A stretch of 64,000 nucleotides of DNA from Agarilytica sp033852165 (GTDB taxonomy: Bacteria; Pseudomonadota; Gammaproteobacteria; Pseudomonadales; Cellvibrionaceae). Position 1 is the stretch's first letter; the number at the start of each line of letters is the position of its first letter. This document shows, one piece after another, positions 18,402 to 26,956 of the stretch. The position numbers were made by a program, and so were the translations under genes. The stretch is taken from contig JAWSUZ010000011.1 of NCBI GenBank assembly GCA_033852165.1, forward strand, positions 106,540-170,539. The letters run 5' to 3'. The notes below the pieces were generated by a model. That model was not told the origin of the DNA. It saw only the letters and a program-made list of their open reading frames with translations, and did no database searches.

Positions 18402-18722
18402 ATGCATAATAATTGGCCGAAATTTGAAGAACTAAGACAGCTGGCAGAAGAGTCCCCGGAGCGTTTGGAAGCGTTTCTGTCTCGAGAGGTTGAAGCACTA
18501 ATCGATTCTGCACCAATAGAAATACAAGACCGTTTACGCGGGCTTCAATTCCAGGTTGACTGTCAGCGTAAAATTCACAAATCCCCTCTGGGATCATGTG
18601 TTGCCATATCAAAAATGATGCACGAGTCATTGTCTCGCCTTCAGCAGGTTCTCAATGGGTCTCTCAATTCTGTTGTACTGGATAACGATCAAGCTAACAA
18701 TGTCGTACCCTTTGCGGGCTAA
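18402..18722 (+). CDS. DUF3135 family protein
   Basis: Small soluble 106-residue protein of unknown function. The sequence (WPKFEELRQLAEESPERLEAF, LQFQVDCQRKIHKSPL, ISKMMHESLSRLQQVLN) fits the DUF3135 family found in marine gammaproteobacteria. It is mostly helical, with no signal or membrane segment. A GGGTGAAGCT stretch precedes the ATG. Its stop overlaps the 3' end of the next, convergent gene by four bases. Confidence 0.75.
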   Translation: MHNNWPKFEELRQLAEESPERLEAFLSREVEALIDSAPIEIQDRLRGLQFQVDCQRKIHKSPLGSCVAISKMMHESLSRLQQVLNGSLNSVVLDNDQANNVVPFAG

Positions 18723-19030
18723 ACAGTCGCTAGTTTAACCACATCATATGCTGGCTCTTCATAGGGATGAGCCAGCTTCATCGCTTTTACAGCATCTATA
18801 GCTAACGCGTCCTCGCAAACCATCTCTACACGATACTCTTCTACGACCTCAACGGAATTTAAACTCCCGATGAATGGCGAGCTCCCCTCTTTTGGACGGA
18901 ACTGTCCGCGCCCCAAACACTGCCAAGAACATTGATCGTAATTGCCAATACGTCCGGCACCAGCACGAAACATAGCGACTTTAACCTCCTCAAGATGACT
19001 AACGGGAACATAAAAACCTATCTTGACCAC
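18719..19030 (-). CDS. NIF3/YqfO-type PII-like domain protein
   Basis: 103-residue protein matching the stand-alone form of the PII/CutA-like domain inserted in YqfO/NIF3 proteins: MVKIGFYVPVSHLEEVKVAM, GAGRIGNYDQCSW, GQFRPKEGSSPFIG and the C-terminal HPYEEPAYDV. The molecular role is unknown. It converges with the DUF3135 gene. Confidence 0.8.
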   Translation of the reverse strand: MVKIGFYVPVSHLEEVKVAMFRAGAGRIGNYDQCSWQCLGRGQFRPKEGSSPFIGSLNSVEVVEEYRVEMVCEDALAIDAVKAMKLAHPYEEPAYDVVKLATV

Positions 19031-19192
19031 GAATCACCTCCTCCAGATCGACAAACAGCCTATCAAACAACACGCAAAATCATCACCCACCCACCGCTCT
19101 ATAGGCGTCATACAGATGTAGCAGGCATGTAAACACTAACAAGACTACATGATTTCGAGTAAGATTGGCGCTCTTAAGAAGGCCCCTTATTT

Positions 19193-20029
19193 ATGCGTTT
19201 ATTTGTCGACAAGCTCACCAACATTGATTTTAGCTTCCTACACCCTTCACGCGGTGTAGTCGGGGAGACCTGGCAGGTTAACGTGGAGCTTCATGGCGAG
19301 TTAGACGAACAAGGCATGGTCGTCGATTTCAGCCACGTAAAGAAAAAGATCAAACAGTGGCTCGATTCAGAGATCGATCATCGCCTTTTGGTTCCTCAGC
19401 GTTCACCCTGCCTCTCTATCTCGACCACAGATAATGCTCATTCTTTAACCTGGCACTACCAAGGCCATGAAATTCGTACTCAAAGCCCTTTGCAAGCTAT
19501 TACCTTGATCAATGCAGAAGCGATCACGACTCAGTCTGTTGCCGAGTGGTGTATTACTCAACTACTACCAGAATTTCCATCATCAGTTAAAAAAATTGAG
19601 TTGTCGTTTGTACCTGAACACATTGAAGGCTCGTATTACCACTACACACACGGACTTAAAAAACACGAGGGCAATTGCCAGCGCATTGCTCACGGCCACA
19701 GATCACGCATCCTTATCTGGCGTGACGGAGAATTGAGTTTTGAAGATATGCGACTTTGGGCTGAACGCTGGCAAGATATTTACGTCGCTACGCAGGAAGA
19801 TGAGGTTGAAGCCTCAAACAAATTAAATAGAGGCTTCCGATATACCGCCCAACAGGGTGAGTTTTATTTCGAAGCCCCTCGCACTCAGTGTTATATGATG
19901 GAAACCGATTCAACAGTGGAGTTGATAGCCCAGCATTTCGTAACTGAGCTAAAAAGGGAAAACCCAAACAGCCATTTTGTAGTAAAAGCTTTCGAAGGTA
20001 TTGGCAAGGGTGCAATAGCGGAAGCATAA
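19193..20029 (+). CDS. Double-length 6-carboxytetrahydropterin synthase (QueD/PTPS-like) protein
   Basis: Probable pterin-fold enzyme related to QueD, which makes 6-carboxytetrahydropterin in queuosine synthesis. 278 residues, more than twice normal QueD. The N-terminal half carries GMVVDFSHVKKKIKQWL...DHRLL, the QueD Asp/His half. The C-terminal half carries THGLKKHEGNCQRIAHGH, the zinc-histidine and catalytic-cysteine half (H..H..NC...HGH). The motifs normally found in order within one domain are thus split between two halves in reverse order, suggesting a duplicated or rearranged fold. SD-like AAGAAGG lies before the ATG. No other queuosine genes are near. Confidence 0.7.
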   Translation: MRLFVDKLTNIDFSFLHPSRGVVGETWQVNVELHGELDEQGMVVDFSHVKKKIKQWLDSEIDHRLLVPQRSPCLSISTTDNAHSLTWHYQGHEIRTQSPLQAITLINAEAITTQSVAEWCITQLLPEFPSSVKKIELSFVPEHIEGSYYHYTHGLKKHEGNCQRIAHGHRSRILIWRDGELSFEDMRLWAERWQDIYVATQEDEVEASNKLNRGFRYTAQQGEFYFEAPRTQCYMMETDSTVELIAQHFVTELKRENPNSHFVVKAFEGIGKGAIAEA

Positions 20030-20082
20030 GTTGGGCTCCGCCCTTCTTTTCGCTATATCGTTCTAGATGTCCAGCCTTTCTT

Positions 20083-20862
20083 TCAAACCTCCCTGAACCT
20101 TACCCGCTTTAAACTGGCGACTTTCTCTACAGTAGCTTCACACGGAGCTCCATTCGCATAAGAAAAGTTAACCTCACTAAGCCCAACCTCGATATGAGAA
20201 AAACTCACTGTATGCGCTTCATCCCGATGCATGCAAATGGAATGAGCAGAGCGTTCAGGAGAGTGGGACGCGTGTAAACGCAAAAAATCCGACACAAGGT
20301 TTTCGGAATCGCTTTTTGAAGTAATAATTTCACGATAAACCGTCAAGCGACTCGCAAACACCTGCTCATAATTCACAGAGGAAGACATTAACGGCCCTTC
20401 TTGACCCGTCTCAATCCCAGTATCCGTCAATATCTTTCCATCCCAACGAATCATCCTGACCCCAGCCTTTAACGATGAGAGTGCAGAGCTCTCGCCATGA
20501 TTTGAAGGGGAAAAACACAAGAGGGAATACGGAGCTATTTTTGCGTGATTCTGACTATTCAGATAGGAAATAGCGTTATCGATAGAGTCAAAACCAGCGC
20601 AAGCCTTGACAAGTTTTCCGCGAGAATTCAGCCTCCCTTTTGGTAGACGCCCTTGATAGAAGTTTAATAACGCAAAGGTAAAACCATATTCATTGACCGC
20701 ACACCAAGTACCATTTCCTTTCGGGTCTATTGGCATAATCGTTTGCGTTTCGTTCTCCATCCTTATACTGGGTGGAATAGCCAATGGCCGCGTCTTTTGC
20801 TCATCCCGATTAAAAAAAACGTGGTAGCCCGAAGAGGAAAATAGCCAACTAATCGTGCACAT
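20083..20862 (-). CDS. NRDE family protein (TANGO2-like)
   Basis: 259-residue Ntn-like protein of the NRDE/TANGO2 family. It begins MCTISW with the potential nucleophile Cys2, and has NRDE at 18-21, GTWCAVNEYGFTFALLNFY, RGKLVKACAG and late IEVGLSEVNFSYANGAPC. Its function in bacteria is unclear; eukaryotic TANGO2 has been linked to heme or lipid trafficking. It begins three bases after the DinB-like gene ends, so the two are surely co-transcribed. Confidence 0.82.
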   Translation of the reverse strand: MCTISWLFSSSGYHVFFNRDEQKTRPLAIPPSIRMENETQTIMPIDPKGNGTWCAVNEYGFTFALLNFYQGRLPKGRLNSRGKLVKACAGFDSIDNAISYLNSQNHAKIAPYSLLCFSPSNHGESSALSSLKAGVRMIRWDGKILTDTGIETGQEGPLMSSSVNYEQVFASRLTVYREIITSKSDSENLVSDFLRLHASHSPERSAHSICMHRDEAHTVSFSHIEVGLSEVNFSYANGAPCEATVEKVASLKRVRFREV

Positions 20863-20864
20863 TG

Positions 20865-21467
20865 CTAATCAACAGTCGAGGCTTTGTGTGTTTCTCTTAT
20901 TCCAACACCGTCAGAAAGACGTCCCGCTTCATCACGCAAAAAAGTGGCCGTCGCTGGAGCAACGCCAAACGCCTCTTCCAGAACCACCCCTTGTATTTTC
21001 GCAATAACTGAAATTAAAGCGTAGTGATGAACCGCATGCGCCCCAATGAAAACCAGCTCGCGCAATTTATTCGATTTAAGAGTCACAGCGCGTGTAGCGT
21101 CAATCGTAACTTCCGTTTTGATCAAAACCTCTTGATCAAGCCATTCTTCAGCGTCCGACAAATCGGCAAGAAAAGCATTCATATACACTTTGATTACGCT
21201 GAGTTCAGAAAGGGCCGCGTCCCGCGAAGTTTCCACTAACGCACCGCGACGACGAGAGTCATAGTCAATTATTGATGGGTCATCAGGGTAGCTGACAACC
21301 AGAAACATATCGATGACATGCCGAAAATGCTGGCCAATGCTGCTCTGAATATAGGGGGAGCCAGTGAAAACATACTGCTCCTCAGTCACGAGGCTTATTA
21401 ACCTAATCCCCTGCTCTATCGCTTCGAGATTTCCAATGATAATCGAACGAACTGGATCTACTTTCAT
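20865..21467 (-). CDS. DinB-superfamily-like protein
   Basis: 200-residue predicted four-helix protein with the three-histidine pattern of metal-binding DinB-like proteins: H in SSIGQHFRHVIDMF and the late pair in FIGAHAVHHYALI. The DinB superfamily includes thiol transferases and many uncharacterised proteins; no substrate can be read here. It is directly upstream of the NRDE gene and downstream of a DoxX-like gene, all close together on the minus strand. Confidence 0.65.
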   Translation of the reverse strand: MKVDPVRSIIIGNLEAIEQGIRLISLVTEEQYVFTGSPYIQSSIGQHFRHVIDMFLVVSYPDDPSIIDYDSRRRGALVETSRDAALSELSVIKVYMNAFLADLSDAEEWLDQEVLIKTEVTIDATRAVTLKSNKLRELVFIGAHAVHHYALISVIAKIQGVVLEEAFGVAPATATFLRDEAGRLSDGVGIRETHKASTVD

Positions 21468-21476
21468 TATTATTTT

Positions 21477-21938
21477 TTACCTATTTGGCAATATGCCACG
21501 AATTTGACTTTCACTAGCCGTCAGATCTTTTACCAGAAGAGCCAATGCGGCTATCCAGGTTAAACACGCCATAACAAAAAGAATCCCGCCGTCATTACCG
21601 ACAATATTTCCCATGTCATCAAACTCGGGCATCGTAATCCCCAGAGGAGTGAAAAGGTGGAATACTATCGCACCCGACATAATTTCAAAAGCCAGAAGCG
21701 CGCCCCAGGGCCAAAGACGCATAAAAAGGAGAAGTGAAGCAACTAGCTCTAACCCACCGGTTATGTACCCTCCATATACAGAAAACCACGGTATACCGAA
21801 GAATTCACCCAATACACCAAAAATATGCTGAGTTTCATGGGAGCCCGCAAACTTAAAGAATAGTGACTGCACGAATACAAAAGCGATCCACACAGCTGCA
21901 AACCAACGCCAATTTTGTTTGAAAAACATCATATGCAC
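21477..21938 (-). CDS. DoxX-like inner-membrane protein
   Basis: 153 residues with four hydrophobic segments (WFAAVWIAFVFVQSLFFKF, a GGLELVASLLLFM helix, GALLAFEIMSGAIVFHLF, ILFVMACLTWIAALALLV), arranged as in DoxX/DoxD-like proteins. Such proteins are loosely linked to quinone or redox stress functions. It starts MHMMFF and the second or third Met is also possible. It lies 10 bases upstream of the DinB-like gene and 38 bases after the YHS gene. Confidence 0.7.
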   Translation of the reverse strand: MHMMFFKQNWRWFAAVWIAFVFVQSLFFKFAGSHETQHIFGVLGEFFGIPWFSVYGGYITGGLELVASLLLFMRLWPWGALLAFEIMSGAIVFHLFTPLGITMPEFDDMGNIVGNDGGILFVMACLTWIAALALLVKDLTASESQIRGILPNR

Positions 21939-21975
21939 TTACACCTTAACTGATATTTCCACTAGTTTATGAGAC

Positions 21976-22425
21976 TTACTTACCGGCCAAAACCGGCCAA
22001 TGAACATTTCCTGTTTTGATAAAACCTGGGATGTCTTTCATCCATTTTTTTTGCACGTCTTCGCTGTAATTTAAATACAGCTTATCATCGACGATCTTCC
22101 AATATTTTGGATCGCCTTTCGCTTTCGCATTATTCGCTGCAACCGCCCACGCACAGTGGCCGCCATATTGGGGCCTGTACTTATCAGGGTCAGATTCAAA
22201 TAAACCCTTATTTTTCGCAGAGTTAAAAAACCAGGATGCGCCTAAATGCTCCACTTTATGCTCTTTAAGACCTTTAACCGGTTTTCCCTCGGAAAAATAG
22301 CCCACGGCATCATAGCCACTCAACGCCTTATCACTGAAAAAATCGGTGTAAATTGACTCACCAAAACTGCTGCTCGCAGTCACCAGAAGGGTCATACATA
22401 GTATTTTTTTAAGTACGCATCGCAT
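21976..22425 (-). CDS. Exported YHS domain protein
   Basis: 149-residue secreted protein: signal peptide MRCVLKKILCMTLLVTASSS then a YHS-type domain (ALSGYDAVGYFSEGKPVKGL, YRPQYGGHCAWAVAANN) with the GYDAV...GHCA pattern typical of periplasmic YHS proteins. YHS domains are often linked to metal binding. The frame extends seven codons further upstream, but GAGGTG spaced before the ATG at 22425 favours this start. Part of a tight minus-strand run with the DoxX-like and ATP-grasp genes. Confidence 0.8.
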   Translation of the reverse strand: MRCVLKKILCMTLLVTASSSFGESIYTDFFSDKALSGYDAVGYFSEGKPVKGLKEHKVEHLGASWFFNSAKNKGLFESDPDKYRPQYGGHCAWAVAANNAKAKGDPKYWKIVDDKLYLNYSEDVQKKWMKDIPGFIKTGNVHWPVLAGK

Positions 22426-22447
22426 TACCATCACCTCTAAAATCAAA

Positions 22448-23650
22448 TTAATCTGTCTCTGGGTATGTGTCGCTAAGTTTCAAATCACGCCACCAGGTCG
22501 TAATTAGCTTACCAATCGAAGGCACCTTAACGCCTCGCGTTGATATAAGTCGCCCCATTTTAAACAGCGTTGTGTACTGCTCAAATAAGGTCGCAAACAC
22601 TTCGTACAAACTAACGCGACTATCCCAGATATGAGTCTTTTCACTGCTTACTCCATTCACCTCAATAATGACGAAATCACTACCGTTTTGAAAAGAGCTC
22701 AAACACTTAAATTTTATATCTAAACGACCATAATGAAAGTCAGGAAAATCGCGCATCACAAGATCAATTTTTTCACTTAAGGCCAATGTTATGTATTCAT
22801 TCCCATTGCGAAAAATACTGCCTCGACAATGACTGCCGGCAAATGCCAAAGCGACCTCCTCTCCACTGACTGGAACCCAATCTAAACGCGCGGTGTTTTT
22901 CTCAAAATATAAGTTGCGCAAAATCGACGCCCTCTCATCTCTAAGTATGAGGGACTTCAGCGTGCGCTTGCCATCACCCACTACTACCGGCCTGTATTTC
23001 AGGGTTAATGAAGTAACCCTACCGCTCGCATCTCCAGGCACTCGCTCGTAAAAAACACCCGCTTCAGCCGAATACGGAGCCAGTTTTTGAAGGATATAGT
23101 TTCGATTCGCTGGAAAGTTCGAGACGTAATTCCTCAGGTCTTCAGTACACCGAACCACTTGCACGCCGGATCCCCGACAGCCCATATCTGGCTTTACAAT
23201 AAAAGGGAAAGTAATCCCCTTCGCCTTAGCAACAGCTAGGTCATTATCCACATGCGGCATAACCGCTTCATCACAATTGTTTAACACTCCACCCTCAGGT
23301 GATCGTCGCAGGATGTAGGGCAAAATAAACTGGCGGGCCAGCTCTCCTGCCTGCTGGAGAATATCGAACTTGGACTCACCCACCATCCCTCCCATATCAA
23401 TATGAGGGTTCACCACCATGGGCAGGCCAAAACTTCGATATCGAATAGACAGTATCACCCAGTAAACCAAAATTGGGGCATAGAAGAACCAAGTCGGCCA
23501 AAATTCAAAAAAAGACGTTGGCCTACCCCCCAATTCTAAGATCGGCAACCCTTCGTTAACATGCTTAAGCAACGGCTCCACAGCCTCTTCGCGCACATCT
23601 TCGACGGGCTCGCCTTGCCCTCGCTGGTCAGCATCCACCACTATATCCAC
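22448..23650 (-). CDS. ATP-grasp-type ligase-like protein
   Basis: 400 residues. An N-terminal region of about 90 residues contains one membrane-like helix (FFYAPILVYWVILSI), followed by an ATP-grasp core with FPFIVKPDMGCRGSGVQVV (nucleotide-binding lysine and glycine loop), YILQKL, and late DIKFKC...FVIIEVNGVSSE, where E and N are likely metal ligands. It resembles D-alanine-D-alanine-ligase-like ATP-grasp proteins, but the substrate is unknown. It lies between DedA and YHS genes in one orientation. The unusual N-terminus suggests membrane association. Confidence 0.72.
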   Translation of the reverse strand: MDIVVDADQRGQGEPVEDVREEAVEPLLKHVNEGLPILELGGRPTSFFEFWPTWFFYAPILVYWVILSIRYRSFGLPMVVNPHIDMGGMVGESKFDILQQAGELARQFILPYILRRSPEGGVLNNCDEAVMPHVDNDLAVAKAKGITFPFIVKPDMGCRGSGVQVVRCTEDLRNYVSNFPANRNYILQKLAPYSAEAGVFYERVPGDASGRVTSLTLKYRPVVVGDGKRTLKSLILRDERASILRNLYFEKNTARLDWVPVSGEEVALAFAGSHCRGSIFRNGNEYITLALSEKIDLVMRDFPDFHYGRLDIKFKCLSSFQNGSDFVIIEVNGVSSEKTHIWDSRVSLYEVFATLFEQYTTLFKMGRLISTRGVKVPSIGKLITTWWRDLKLSDTYPETD

Positions 23651-23682
23651 ACTGTACTCTCTCCCGTTATGGCCAATATATA

Positions 23683-24252
23683 TCAGCTCTTATTGCGCAA
23701 AACGGCCCGGCGATGGGCCCAATAGTTGTTGAACACCAACAAACAAAGGGCTAGTAACATTAACGACCACTTCCAATAACTTTGCTCTAGCCACTCGCTG
23801 GCCCCCAATTGGTATACCAGTGTAAACACCAAGGCAATCCAAAAGACTCCAGCTAAGATCATAGCAATCAAAAACCGATGCAGTGCTATGCCCCACAAAC
23901 CACACAAGGTGAAGCCAATGGTTCTTAACCCAGGAACAAAACGAATCAACATAATATTGGTGATTGTGCTGCGGCGAAAGCGTCGGCCCAACTGACGGCT
24001 ACTGGGGTTTGTCAAAATCCAAGCCCTCAATCGACGCCAACGGTGTGCGTAACGCCCTAGATAGTAAAGCCCCAAATCGCCAGAGCAAATACCAAGAAAT
24101 ACAGCGAAAACGGCTGCAGGTACGCCCAGTCGGTGATCCGCAGCTAACAATGCAGCAGAAATAAGTGCCGCGTCTTCCCAGATCCAAGCAATCGCGATAA
24201 TCACAGACATAAGTACGATTGGGTGATTTGAATATTCCAGTAAGTCTTGCAA
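23683..24252 (-). CDS. DedA family membrane protein
   Basis: 189-residue polytopic protein of the DedA/VTT (SNARE-associated Golgi) family, whose members include undecaprenyl-phosphate and phosphatidylethanolamine flippases. Visible features: acidic residues in the first helix (AWIWEDAALISAALLAA), GICSGDLGLYYLGRYA, and the basic motif FVPGLRTIGFTLCGL (R-x-x-PG-x-R type). It is first in a minus-strand group with the ATP-grasp, YHS, DoxX-like, DinB-like and NRDE genes. Confidence 0.82.
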   Translation of the reverse strand: MQDLLEYSNHPIVLMSVIIAIAWIWEDAALISAALLAADHRLGVPAAVFAVFLGICSGDLGLYYLGRYAHRWRRLRAWILTNPSSRQLGRRFRRSTITNIMLIRFVPGLRTIGFTLCGLWGIALHRFLIAMILAGVFWIALVFTLVYQLGASEWLEQSYWKWSLMLLALCLLVFNNYWAHRRAVLRNKS

Positions 24253-24606
24253 ACAACGCTCTTCTCGTTAGTGACAGCTCATTTTGCTATGGCTGATGAT
24301 TTTGATGCCATTCCGACTCACTAACTCAACATAGGTTCAAAGACTTATGATCCAAAGCGTCTGTATGAAAGTAGAAAGGGTCAATATCCTACAGTAGATA
24401 AGGCGAAAGTCGCCTAAGCAAAACGCCATTTTCAACCTAAGATACGTACAGTTAAGCCAAACATCAACCGCCTCCAAATAAAAAAAAGGAGCAATATCAT
24501 GACCTAGATCGATTTAGTTTTTATTATGTTGATGGTTTGCGGGGTTATGTATATGGGCACACTTGAAAGCGAAAAATAGCCCCAATCAATTACAAACCCT
24601 ACAAAC
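24253..24606. other. Intergenic region between sucD terminator and DedA gene
   Basis: It holds a small hairpin AGGCGA/TCGCCT (24401-24415) and a short frame described separately. No larger gene is supported; the minus-strand frame 24504-24695 spans the terminator and is unlikely to be real. Confidence 0.3.
24499..24579 (+). pseudogene. Possible tiny membrane-protein gene with an in-frame TAG at codon 3
   Basis: After a good AGGAG (24488-24492) an ATG at 24499 reads M-T-stop, then continues in frame as IDLVFIMLMVCGVMYMGTLE and a few residues to TAG at 24577. The hydrophobic stretch looks like a small single-span protein whose third codon has become amber. It may be a decayed small gene or chance. 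Confidence 0.3.
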
Positions 24607-24638
24607 AAAAAAACCGCGAACCTAAGGTCGCGGTTTTT
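24607..24638 (-). terminator. Terminator of the sdh-suc operon
   Basis: AAAAACCGCGA and TCGCGGTTTTT form an 11-base stem about 80 bases beyond the sucD stop, with A/T runs on both sides, so it could act in both directions. Confidence 0.85.
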
Positions 24639-24718
24639 AGCTATGGCCGTTATCTTTTCGGCTATGAGCTTTGAGACTATACAGCTTTTAAACAAAGTAC
24701 TATTTTTCAGATCAATAC

Positions 24719-25591
24719 TTACCAGCCTGTAATCTCTTTCAGCCCGTTTCCAATCTCAGCCAAGCTACGAACAGTCTTCACACCAGCATCTTCAAGCGCT
24801 GCAAATTTCTCATCAGCAGTGCCTTTTCCACCAGAGATAATCGCACCAGCATGCCCCATACGCTTACCAGGCGGCGCTGTAACACCCGCAATGTAAGATA
24901 CAACAGGCTTAGTAACATTGGCTTTAATAAACGCCGCCGCTTCTTCTTCCGCACTGCCACCAATTTCACCAATCATTACGATGGCTTCAGTTTGGTCATC
25001 CGCTTGGAAGAGCGTCAAGATATCGATGAAGTTTGAACCCGGAATAGGATCACCACCAATACCAACACAAGTTGATTGGCCAAAACCAAAATCGGTCGTT
25101 TGCTTAACCGCTTCGTAAGTCAAAGTACCAGAGCGAGAAACAATACCCACCTTACCAGGCTTGTGAATGTGGCCAGGCATAATACCGATTTTACTTTCAC
25201 CCGGAGTAATAACACCCGGACAGTTAGGTCCGATCAAGGTCACACCCAGCTCGTCACATTTCACCTTTGCTTCGAGCATATCCAAAGTAGGAATGCCTTC
25301 AGTGATACAGATAATAAGCTTAACGCCGCTATTAGCAGCTTCTAAGATCGAGTCTTTACAGAAAGGAGCCGGTACGAAGATAACCGATGCGTCCGCCTCT
25401 GTCTCAGCAACAGCTTCAACCATCGTATTGAAAACAGGCAAGCCAAGATGCTTCTGGCCACCTTTACCAGGTGTAACACCACCAACCATTTTCGTGCCGT
25501 ATTCAATTGCTTGTTCTGAGTGGAATGTACCTTGCGAACCGGTAAAACCCTGGCAGAGAACTCTGGTATCTTTATTCAGTAATACACTCAT
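24719..25591 (-). CDS. sucD: Succinyl-CoA synthetase alpha subunit
   Basis: ADP/GDP-forming succinate-CoA ligase, TCA cycle step with substrate-level phosphorylation. 290 residues with the Rossmann CoA site (VLCQGFTGSQGTFHSEQAI), ITEGIPTLDM, GPNCPGVI and the phosphohistidine motif GHAGAIISGGKGTA. It begins two bases after sucC ends. Last gene of the TCA operon. Confidence 0.98.
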   Translation of the reverse strand: MSVLLNKDTRVLCQGFTGSQGTFHSEQAIEYGTKMVGGVTPGKGGQKHLGLPVFNTMVEAVAETEADASVIFVPAPFCKDSILEAANSGVKLIICITEGIPTLDMLEAKVKCDELGVTLIGPNCPGVITPGESKIGIMPGHIHKPGKVGIVSRSGTLTYEAVKQTTDFGFGQSTCVGIGGDPIPGSNFIDILTLFQADDQTEAIVMIGEIGGSAEEEAAAFIKANVTKPVVSYIAGVTAPPGKRMGHAGAIISGGKGTADEKFAALEDAGVKTVRSLAEIGNGLKEITGW

Positions 25592-25593
25592 TA

Positions 25594-26757
25594 TTAATTC
25601 CCCGCTGCTTTAACGACTTGTTCTGCTGCATCCGTAAGGCTTGTTGCAGCAATAATGTTTAATCCACTGTCAGCCAATACTTTTGCGCCAATCTCTGCAT
25701 TATTACCTTCGAGACGAACAACAACAGGGACTTTTACGCCCACTTCTTCAACTGCACCAATAACGCCTTCAGCAATCAAGTCACAACGAACAATGCCACC
25801 GAAGATGTTGATAAATACCGCTGATACAGCATCATCAGAAAGGATAATTTTGAATGCTTCAATAACGCGTTCTTTCGTTGCGCCACCACCAACATCAAGG
25901 AAGTTTGCTGGCCTACCGCCGTGCAATTTGACGATATCCATTGTGCCCATCGCGAGGCCTGCACCGTTAACCATACAACCAATATTGCCATCGAGAGCAA
26001 CGTAGTTAAGTTCCCACTTAGCAGCGTGAGCTTCACGCTCATCTTCTTGAGAAGGATCGTGCATCTCTTTCAATTCTGGGTGACGGTACAAAGCGTTACC
26101 ATCGATAGTAACTTTTGCATCCAAACAATGAAGGTCGCCGTCATCTGTAATCACAAGAGGATTAATTTCGAGTAAAGCGAGGTCTTTCTCTTGGAACATT
26201 TTTGCAAGACCCAAGAAAATCTTGGTGAATTGCTTAACTTGCTTACCTTCAAGACCTAATTTAAATGCTAGCTCTCGCCCTTGGTATGGCTGCGCGCCAC
26301 ACAAAGGATCGATTTCGGCTTTAAGAATTTTTTCTGGCGTTTCTTCAGCCACTTTTTCAATTTCAACGCCGCCTTCAGTCGACGCCATAAAAATTATGCG
26401 ACGACTTGAACGATCAACCACTGCGCCCAAATAGAGCTCGTTAGCAATTGCCGTTAAAGGCTCAACAAGAATTCGGCTTACCGGCTGTCCTTTCTCATCT
26501 GTTTGATAAGTAACAAGATTGTTGCCCAACCACTTTTTGGCGAACTCTTCAATTTCACTTTTTGAAGAAACAACTTTAACGCCACCAGCTTTACCGCGAC
26601 CACCAGCATGAACCTGAGCCTTAACAACCCACTTGTCACCGTCAATAATATCGGTGGCCGCTGCTGCTTCAGTTGGGGTCTCCGCAGCTACACCAGCGGA
26701 TACGGGTAAGCCATATTCACGGAATAATTGCTTACCTTGATATTCGTGTAAATTCAT
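25594..26757 (-). CDS. sucC: Succinyl-CoA synthetase beta subunit
   Basis: ATP-grasp subunit of succinate-CoA ligase. 387 residues beginning MNLHEYQGKQLFREYGLPV, with KAQVHAGGRGKAGGV, the metal-binding LEINPLVI, and GGIVRCDLIAEGVI. Normal length. It lies 199 bases downstream of lpd. Confidence 0.98.
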   Translation of the reverse strand: MNLHEYQGKQLFREYGLPVSAGVAAETPTEAAAATDIIDGDKWVVKAQVHAGGRGKAGGVKVVSSKSEIEEFAKKWLGNNLVTYQTDEKGQPVSRILVEPLTAIANELYLGAVVDRSSRRIIFMASTEGGVEIEKVAEETPEKILKAEIDPLCGAQPYQGRELAFKLGLEGKQVKQFTKIFLGLAKMFQEKDLALLEINPLVITDDGDLHCLDAKVTIDGNALYRHPELKEMHDPSQEDEREAHAAKWELNYVALDGNIGCMVNGAGLAMGTMDIVKLHGGRPANFLDVGGGATKERVIEAFKIILSDDAVSAVFINIFGGIVRCDLIAEGVIGAVEEVGVKVPVVVRLEGNNAEIGAKVLADSGLNIIAATSLTDAAEQVVKAAGN

Positions 26758-26956
26758 AGATATCTACCGTTGAGAAATTATTATACTTGGGTGCAAGCTA
26801 AGGCCTACCCCCGTCCCCTAATAAAAGCTCCGAAAATCATTTGCAGAGCGAGTTACTCGATTGCTCGAATTTTTTAATTCTTATAAAAGGTCTTACCCTT
26901 TATAAGTCACCTATTTATTGCAATTTGAACAATTTAAAAACTGATTAGGCAACAAA

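Noticed and set aside
24504..24695. Minus-strand frame of 63 residues after sucD
   Set aside because: It spans the sucD terminator stem and has no ribosome-binding site.
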